Positions 59,186 through 64,000 of a stretch of DNA of 64,000 nt are shown one piece after another (position 1 is the first letter of the stretch; every line of letters starts with the position of its first letter). The notes below the pieces were generated by a model. It saw only the letters and a list, made by a program, of their open reading frames with translations. It was not told the origin of the DNA and did no database searches. This DNA is from Synoicihabitans lomoniglobus (GTDB lineage: Bacteria; Verrucomicrobiota; Verrucomicrobiia; Opitutales; Opitutaceae), in assembly GCF_029023725.1 (NCBI RefSeq), contig NZ_CP119075.1, forward strand, positions 3,281,501 to 3,345,500. The letters run 5' to 3'. Made by a program: the position numbers and the translations under genes.

Positions 59186-61003
59186 TCAACGCTGCGCGGC
59201 AATCCAGCGATCAATATTGGCTTCGAGCACCGACAAAGGCAGTGCGCCGTGCCGCAATGCTTCGTCGTGAAAATCGCGTATGTTGAAGCGTTGCCCCAGC
59301 GCGGCGGTCGCCCGGGCGCGCAGTTCCTTGAACTTCAACTCGCCCAGTTTGTAGGCCAGCGCCTGCCCCGGCCAAACGATATAGCGGTCGATCTCCACGA
59401 TAATGTCATTCTCGGTCTTCGGCGCGTTGGCCTTGAAGTAGTCGATCGCCTGCTGGCGCGACCACCCCTTGGCGTGCATGCCGGTATCGACCACGAGGCG
59501 CACCGCGCGCCACATCTCGTAAGTGAGCTGGCCAAACTTAGCATAAGGATCGGTGTAAAAACCCATCTCCTCCCCGAGGCTTTCAGAGTAGAGTCCCCAC
59601 CCTTCAACGAAACCGGTGTAACTCCAGCTGTAGCGCCGAAACGGCGGCAACTCCTCCAACTCCTGCTGCAAGGAAAGCTGGTGGTGGTGACCCGGCACGG
59701 CTTCATGCAGCGTGAGCGCTTCCATTTCCCAGCGTGGGCGCGTATGCAGGGCATACGTATTGGCAAAAAAGATACCGGCCCGACCCGCCTCCAGTCCACC
59801 GGAGTTGTAATAGGCGGTGGTCTGCGACTTTTCCGCGTAGGACGGCACCTCAACCACGCCATAAGGCAGCCGCGGCAGCAGCCCAAACAGCTTGGGCATC
59901 TCCAGATCGGCGCGCTTGGCAATGTCGCGATATTCGGCGAGCAGGGCCTGGCGATCCGTATGGAAAAACCGCGGATCCGTGCGCATAAAGTCGAAGAACG
60001 CTTCGAGTGTCCCATCGAACTCGACCGCATCCTTGATCGACTCCATTTCCGCCCGAATGCGGGCAACTTCACTTAACCCGATATCATGGATTTCCTCCGG
60101 GGTGAGCGCCAGCGTCGTGCGGGTTTTCACGGCGTAGGCATACCACGCTTTGCCATCGGGCAGAGCCTCCGCCGCGATGCCATCACGGGTCGCCGGCAGG
60201 TAACGCTCCCGCACAAACGTTTCCAGTTTCTCCCACGCCGGGCGAATTTCAGTGACGTAGACATCCTCCGCCTGCTGGCGCAACAACGCCCCCTCCTCCG
60301 GCGGAATGGATCCCGGCAAATTGTAAAATCCCTTGAGCAGGGGATTATCGGTCGGCGTATCGACGATCATGTTACGCACCTGTTGCGGCACTTCCCGCAT
60401 CGTGATCGCGGGGGGCGTCACGCCCGCCGCCATGCCGGCCTCGAGCAGGGCGATGGTTTGGTCGATCACGGCGGGCAGACCCTCAAGTCGCGCCACTTGA
60501 TCCTCCAACTGCATGACGCTGCGGTTGGGCATCATCCGCATGATCGAGGCCGCCTGCTGGTGCACGCCGCCGAGTTGATTGATGGCGAGCAACTCCTGCG
60601 GAAAGCGCTGCCCTTCGACTCCGTTGCGCGCTTGGTCGAGAAACAGATCATAGTTGAGCTGATCATCGGGCGACAACGCTGCCCGATCGATGGATTCGAT
60701 CACAGCCAGCCGCGTGCGTGCCCGCGCCCGGCCTTTTTCCAATGCCGCCGGGGATTGATCGCTCCACCGGTCACCGTAGCCCGGCAACCCGACGTAGGTT
60801 GCCATCTCCGGCGAGTCCTCGAGCGTGACCGCCCAGTCGACGGCAAACAAGGTGGCCAGCCGCTTGGTTTCGGAGTTCGGAGCATCATCCCCCAGCAGAG
60901 TCGCATATCGTGCGTCCTCGATTTCCTGAGCAATGACTCCATTCGGCGTCACGGCCATCCAAATTCCGGCGCACAGCACCGTTCGGCAAACATGTCTCAA
61001 CAT
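59186..61003 (-). CDS. DUF885 family exported peptidase-like protein
   Basis: 605 residues with a signal peptide (TVLCAGIWMAVTPNGVIAQ). It has the family's zinc motif MEALTLHEAVPGHHHQLSLQ (HExxxGHH) and the downstream Glu in FVEGWGLYSESLG. The early segments RDGIAAEALPDGKAWYAYAV and AYYNSGGLEAGRAGIFFANT are typical. The family is thought to be M3-like carboxy- or oligopeptidases. It lies upstream of the sigma factor on the same strand but is separated by 72 bases and probably has its own promoter. Confidence 0.85.
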   Translation of the reverse strand: MLRHVCRTVLCAGIWMAVTPNGVIAQEIEDARYATLLGDDAPNSETKRLATLFAVDWAVTLEDSPEMATYVGLPGYGDRWSDQSPAALEKGRARARTRLAVIESIDRAALSPDDQLNYDLFLDQARNGVEGQRFPQELLAINQLGGVHQQAASIMRMMPNRSVMQLEDQVARLEGLPAVIDQTIALLEAGMAAGVTPPAITMREVPQQVRNMIVDTPTDNPLLKGFYNLPGSIPPEEGALLRQQAEDVYVTEIRPAWEKLETFVRERYLPATRDGIAAEALPDGKAWYAYAVKTRTTLALTPEEIHDIGLSEVARIRAEMESIKDAVEFDGTLEAFFDFMRTDPRFFHTDRQALLAEYRDIAKRADLEMPKLFGLLPRLPYGVVEVPSYAEKSQTTAYYNSGGLEAGRAGIFFANTYALHTRPRWEMEALTLHEAVPGHHHQLSLQQELEELPPFRRYSWSYTGFVEGWGLYSESLGEEMGFYTDPYAKFGQLTYEMWRAVRLVVDTGMHAKGWSRQQAIDYFKANAPKTENDIIVEIDRYIVWPGQALAYKLGELKFKELRARATAALGQRFNIRDFHDEALRHGALPLSVLEANIDRWIAAQR

Positions 61004-61071
61004 GCCCTGTGCTTAACTCTGGCTTGGCTGATGGCAAACCGGTTCAAAGCGAATCGAGCCCCTGGCCCCAC

Positions 61072-61605
61072 TCAACCCTGCGTCGGCAATTTCGCGTGCG
61101 CGGCCGAGACGGCCAGATACTTTTCCGCCCATCCCTTCAGCCCCGCTTGCTCCGCCTCGCTCAGTTGCCGCACCACTTTGCCGGGCGTGCCGACCACCAG
61201 AGAGCCGGGAGGTATGATTGTGCGCGGAGTCACCACGGTGCCGGCCGCCACCAAACTGCGCGCTCCGATGCGGGCGCCGTCCAGGATGGTCGCGTTCATG
61301 CCGATGAGACATTCGTCTTCAATCGTGCAGGCGTGGACAATGGCGGCGTGGCCGATTGTGCACCAATCCCCGACGATCGCATCCAAATCATCCGCCAAAT
61401 GGACGACGCAGTTGTCCTGAATGTTGGAGCCCTCCCCCACCACGATCCGCGCAATATCGCCCCGCAGCACCGCCCCGTAAAACACACTGGAGCGCGGCCC
61501 CAGCGTCACGTCGCCCACCACCGTCGCCGTCCGCGCGACCCAATTCGCCGCCGCCGTATCCGGTATTTTCGACAAATGCTGCCGCAAGCGTTCTTCAACC
61601 GTCAT
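61072..61605 (-). CDS. Gamma-carbonic anhydrase family hexapeptide protein
   Basis: 177 residues. A left-handed beta-helix is shown by repeated hexapeptides (VVGDVTLGPRSSVFYGAVLR, IVVGEGSNIQDNCVVHLADD). The zinc ligands are in place: His in CVVHLADD, and two in IGHAAIVHACTI. Arg in GAVLRGD and the closing GSLVVGTPGKVVRQLS fit the YrdA/PaaY-like subgroup. The reaction would be hydration of CO2, or another zinc function, as many members are weakly active. The start ATG at 61605 directly faces the GxxExxY region. Confidence 0.9.
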   Translation of the reverse strand: MTVEERLRQHLSKIPDTAAANWVARTATVVGDVTLGPRSSVFYGAVLRGDIARIVVGEGSNIQDNCVVHLADDLDAIVGDWCTIGHAAIVHACTIEDECLIGMNATILDGARIGARSLVAAGTVVTPRTIIPPGSLVVGTPGKVVRQLSEAEQAGLKGWAEKYLAVSAAHAKLPTQG

Positions 61606-61671
61606 AGTGGAAATCGTTCTCGCGCCCTTCCTTTCGAACCGCAAGCTCAGCGCCAGTTCTCTGAAATTCTT

Positions 61672-61701
61672 TTACAGGAGGAAACAGAGAGAAACAGAGC
61701 T
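61672..61701. repeat. Left 30-bp inverted repeat of the GxxExxY element
   Basis: Starts TTACAGGAGGAAACAGAG and is the reverse complement of 62113-62142 with two mismatches in 30. It contains two tandem copies of an AAACAGAG unit. Confidence 0.85.
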
Positions 61702-61708
61702 TCCTGAT

Positions 61709-62110
61709 TTGCACCCTTCATTTGAAAAAGCCAGTTCGCTCACCGAAGAAGCGATTGCTTCGGCCATTGAGGTGCATCGGCACAAAGGTCCCGGACTAAA
61801 TGAATCGATCTACGAATGGTGCCTTTTGCGCGAGCTCGAGCTTCGCAAGTTGCCAACGATTAATCAAAAGACGGTGCAGATTGAATACAAAGGCTTCGTC
61901 AAAGCAGAATCCCTCCGGTTCGACGTGTTGTTGGCCGGGTGCCTGCTAATCGAAGCGAAATCAGTCGAACACCTCCTCCCCATCCACAAAGCCCAACTGC
62001 TCACCTATATGAAACTCTTGGATGTCCCACTCGGCCTGCTCATCAATTTCAATGTCACCAAGCTCACTGACGGAGTCAGTCGTCTGATACTACCCGGCGC
62101 CAACCGCTGA
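61709..62110 (+). CDS. GxxExxY family protein
   Basis: 133 residues from a TTG at 61709. The signature is SLTEEAIASAIEVHRHKGPG followed by LNESIYEWCLLRELE, where GPGLNESIY matches GxxExxY. The rest fits too: VQIEYKGFVKAESLRFDVLL, LIEAKSVEHLLPIHKAQLLT and PLGLLINFNV. The LIEAKS segment recalls the E-x-K of PD-(D/E)XK nucleases, and that relationship has been proposed for the family. The function is unknown. No ATG is available near the conserved start, and no good ribosome site precedes the TTG. The gene lies exactly between a pair of 30-bp inverted repeats, so gene and repeats look like one unit. Confidence 0.85.
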   Translation: MHPSFEKASSLTEEAIASAIEVHRHKGPGLNESIYEWCLLRELELRKLPTINQKTVQIEYKGFVKAESLRFDVLLAGCLLIEAKSVEHLLPIHKAQLLTYMKLLDVPLGLLINFNVTKLTDGVSRLILPGANR

Positions 62111-62112
62111 CC

Positions 62113-62142
62113 AGCTCCGTTTCCCTCTGTTTCCTCCTGTAA
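62113..62142. repeat. Right 30-bp inverted repeat of the GxxExxY element
   Basis: Reads AGCTCCGTTTCCCTCTGTTT on the plus strand; partner of 61672-61701. It begins two bases after the GxxExxY stop codon and ends 15 bases before the ATG of the nucleoside transporter. Confidence 0.85.
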
Positions 62143-62157
62143 TAAAACATCCACCAA

Positions 62158-63483
62158 ATGGATACACTCGTTCCTATTTTTCGCGGCGTCATTGGCATTC
62201 TCGGTTTCACCGCGATCGCCTACGCGTTCAGCTCCAACCGACGCGCCATTGACTGGAAGCTCGTCGGCACCGGCACCATCCTCCAGATCTTCGTCGCCCT
62301 CGTCGTGCTGAAGGTCGGTCCGGTGCGGACGCTGTTCGAGATCATCGGCCAAGGGTTTGTCAAAGTCATCGACTTTACCAACGCCGGCACCGGGCTGCTG
62401 TTCGGATGGTTTCTCAACATCGCGCCGGGCAATGTCGACGGCCTCCCCTTCACCAACGGCGGCCCCGTGTTCGTGGTCACCATCCTGCCCTCGATCATCT
62501 TTTTCGCCGCGCTCACGGCCATGCTCTACTATCTGGGCGTCCTGCAACGCGTCGTCTATGTATTCGCGTGGTTCATGTCCAAAACCATGAAACTCGGCGG
62601 CGCCGAAAGCATGTCAGCTTCCGCCAATGTATTCGTGGGCCAGACCGAAGCGCCGCTGTTGATCAAACCCTACCTCGACAAGATGACGCGGTCGGAGCTG
62701 CTTGCGATCATGGTCGGCGGCATGGCCACCATCGCCGGCGGCGTCATGGTGATCTACATCAGCCTGCTCGGGGGGGACGACCCGGCGGCGCAAGTGCAGT
62801 TCGCCACCCACCTCATCACCAAATCCGTCATGTCGGCACCGGCGGCTCTGGTCATCGCCAAGATGCTGCTGCCGCAGACCGAGGAAGTGAACCGCGACCT
62901 CCAGATCCCTCGCGAGAAGTTCGGCGCCAATATCCTCGACGCCATCTGCGTCGGCACCGGTGACGGCATCAAACTCGCCATCAACGTCGGCGCCATGCTC
63001 ATCGTGTTCACCGCATTGGTGGCCATGATCAACTTTGGACTCGGCGGACTCCTCGGTGACTACACCGGACTCAACGACGTCATCGCCTCGGCCACCGGCG
63101 ATCAATACACGGAGCTGTCCATGCAGTTCGTTTTCGGGCTTATCGGCGCGCCCATCGCCTGGCTCATGGGCATTGAAAGCGGGCAACTCATGATGGCGGG
63201 CCAACTCCTCGGCGAGAAGACGGTGCTCAACGAATTCGTCGCCTACTTCTCGATGAACAACCTCTACGCCGCCGGTGAACTTACCGATCCGCGCACGCGT
63301 ATCATCCTGGCCTACGCCTTGGCAGGATTTTCCAACCTCGTTTCCATCGGCATCCAGATTGGCGGCATTGGCGCCCTCGCCCCCGAACGTCGCGCCGATC
63401 TCGCCCAACTCGGCTGGCGTGCGCTGCTCGGTGGATCCCTCGCCTGCTTCATCCCCGCTTCCATCGCCGGCATGCTGATCTGA
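62158..63483 (+). CDS. Concentrative nucleoside transporter (CNT/NupC family)
   Basis: 441 residues with about ten helices. Family landmarks are GTGTILQIFVALVVLKVGPV, GPVFVVTILPSIIFFAALTA, the substrate-site signature ESMSASANVFVGQTEAPLLI, and the later EKTVLNEFVAYFSMNNLYAA. It imports nucleosides with protons or sodium. The purine nucleoside permease-like gene at 49974 suggests nucleoside use elsewhere in the window, but the two are 11 kb apart. The ATG at 62158 starts just after the right GxxExxY repeat, so the repeat forms most of its 5' leader. Confidence 0.93.
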   Translation: MDTLVPIFRGVIGILGFTAIAYAFSSNRRAIDWKLVGTGTILQIFVALVVLKVGPVRTLFEIIGQGFVKVIDFTNAGTGLLFGWFLNIAPGNVDGLPFTNGGPVFVVTILPSIIFFAALTAMLYYLGVLQRVVYVFAWFMSKTMKLGGAESMSASANVFVGQTEAPLLIKPYLDKMTRSELLAIMVGGMATIAGGVMVIYISLLGGDDPAAQVQFATHLITKSVMSAPAALVIAKMLLPQTEEVNRDLQIPREKFGANILDAICVGTGDGIKLAINVGAMLIVFTALVAMINFGLGGLLGDYTGLNDVIASATGDQYTELSMQFVFGLIGAPIAWLMGIESGQLMMAGQLLGEKTVLNEFVAYFSMNNLYAAGELTDPRTRIILAYALAGFSNLVSIGIQIGGIGALAPERRADLAQLGWRALLGGSLACFIPASIAGMLI

Positions 63484-63593
63484 GTAAGCAAGCAGTCCGC
63501 CGGTCGGCCCCGCCGCCAACGTCGGAGTTTATCGCCACCCACGTTGTTCGAACGACCTACTTCAAACTTCATTCTTCTTACTTTTCCTCGCCG

Positions 63594-64000
63594 ATGTCTT
63601 CCCGCCGTTCCTCACGGAAACCTTTCCGCTCGCGCCTCCCGTTCGCGCCGGACCCCGATCCCATGTTTCGGTGGCGAGGCGCCGGGGTGTCACGATTGGA
63701 GGGCTTCGCGGATGCCGTTTTTGCCTTCACGCTGACCCTGCTCGTCGTCGCGTTGGAGGTGCCACGCAATTACGATGACCTCATGAAGGTCTTCCAGGAC
63801 TTTCCGGCCTTCGTCGCAACCTTTGCCATGGTGATGTGGTTTTGGACCACGCACTACATTTTCTTCCGCCGCTACGGATTGGAGGACATTTGGACGCGAT
63901 TCTACAACGCCGCCATTTTGCTCTGCGTGGTCTTCCTCGCGTATCCGTTGAAGTTTATCTTCACGAGTGCATTCGCGGCGATGTTCGGCATCGGTGCCGA
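63594..64000 (+). CDS. TMEM175-like potassium channel family protein, N-terminal part (runs off window)
   Basis: The first 135 codons of a protein that continues past the right edge. A basic N-terminus (MSSRRSSRKPFRSR) leads into VSRLEGFADAVFAFTLTLLV, the first helix with the R..GF.DAVFAF motif of the DUF1211/TMEM175 family. A second (FVATFAMVMWFWTTHYIFF) and third helix (FYNAAILLCVVFLAYPLKFI) follow. Bacterial members form leaky potassium channels. The ATG at 63594 is chosen; one at codon 24 is also possible. The 110-base gap after the nucleoside transporter holds nothing else. Confidence 0.8.
   Translation, partial: MSSRRSSRKPFRSRLPFAPDPDPMFRWRGAGVSRLEGFADAVFAFTLTLLVVALEVPRNYDDLMKVFQDFPAFVATFAMVMWFWTTHYIFFRRYGLEDIWTRFYNAAILLCVVFLAYPLKFIFTSAFAAMFGIGA

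Noticed and set aside
1-64000. CRISPR arrays, tRNA or rRNA genes, prophage or transposase genes
   Set aside because: I looked for regularly spaced repeats, T-arm-like GGTTCGAATCC motifs, rRNA segments, and integrase or DDE-transposase motifs, and found none.

Overview
The window is high-GC, gene-dense chromosomal DNA. It most likely comes from an Opitutales/Opitutaceae-type member of the Verrucomicrobiota. Supporting features are a very large TonB-dependent receptor with a long AT-rich leader, VCBS/ASPIC-UnbV and TPR proteins clustered with STT3-like membrane proteins, a XylR-type regulator, frequent GTG/TTG starts, and GxxExxY-type small genes with palindromic intergenic repeats. The lineage is an inference from gene content; there is no rRNA gene in the window. 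No tRNA, rRNA, CRISPR array, prophage or intact insertion sequence was found.

Layout. 1-4430: start of a sugar-phosphate isomerase/epimerase-like gene running off the left edge, rpsU with its terminator, and dnaE. 4547-18615: a signalling island in which a four-gene cassette occurs twice in tandem. Each cassette has a TonB-receptor-like outer-membrane protein, a YfiR/DUF4154 periplasmic protein, a membrane histidine kinase with a YfiN-like (CHASE8 plus HAMP) input half, and a soluble receiver-PAS-kinase-receiver hybrid. 18769-26374: RNA and small-molecule methyltransferases, a thioredoxin-like protein, a HemX/CcsA-like protein coupled to a short hemA, a sigma-54 response regulator, a small membrane protein and a DtxR/MntR-type regulator. 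26518-28584 (minus): tatC and a XylR-type regulator. 28776-40282: two paralogous STT3-like membrane proteins, a VCBS lipoprotein and a TPR protein on the minus strand, with a divergent 1209-residue VCBS/ASPIC-UnbV protein. 40487-44152: a 1221-residue TonB-dependent receptor. 44625-51624: ruvC, a TauE/SafE permease, an amidohydrolase, recF coupled to a cysteine desulfurase, a purine nucleoside permease-like protein and a cyclophilin. 51695-61605 (mostly minus): a gluzincin-like TPR protein with a degenerate zinc motif, a TlpA-like protein, a PAS protein, alanine dehydrogenase, a class-C-beta-lactamase-like hydrolase, a four-helix membrane protein translationally coupled to an ECF sigma factor, a DUF885 peptidase and a gamma-carbonic anhydrase. 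61709-64000: a GxxExxY gene between 30-bp inverted repeats, a CNT-type nucleoside transporter, and the start of a TMEM175-like channel.

The most interesting unit is the duplicated cassette at 5178-18615. It keeps the outer membrane / YfiR / YfiN-input logic of the YfiBNR (TpbB) c-di-GMP system. However, YfiB is replaced by a TonB-receptor-like barrel and the GGDEF output by a histidine kinase feeding a double-receiver hybrid. A second theme is a set of palindromic or inverted intergenic elements. These include two 30-bp inverted-repeat pairs of one family (one enclosing a GxxExxY gene, one empty), a perfect 44-bp palindrome at 23952-23995, and several REP-like structures.
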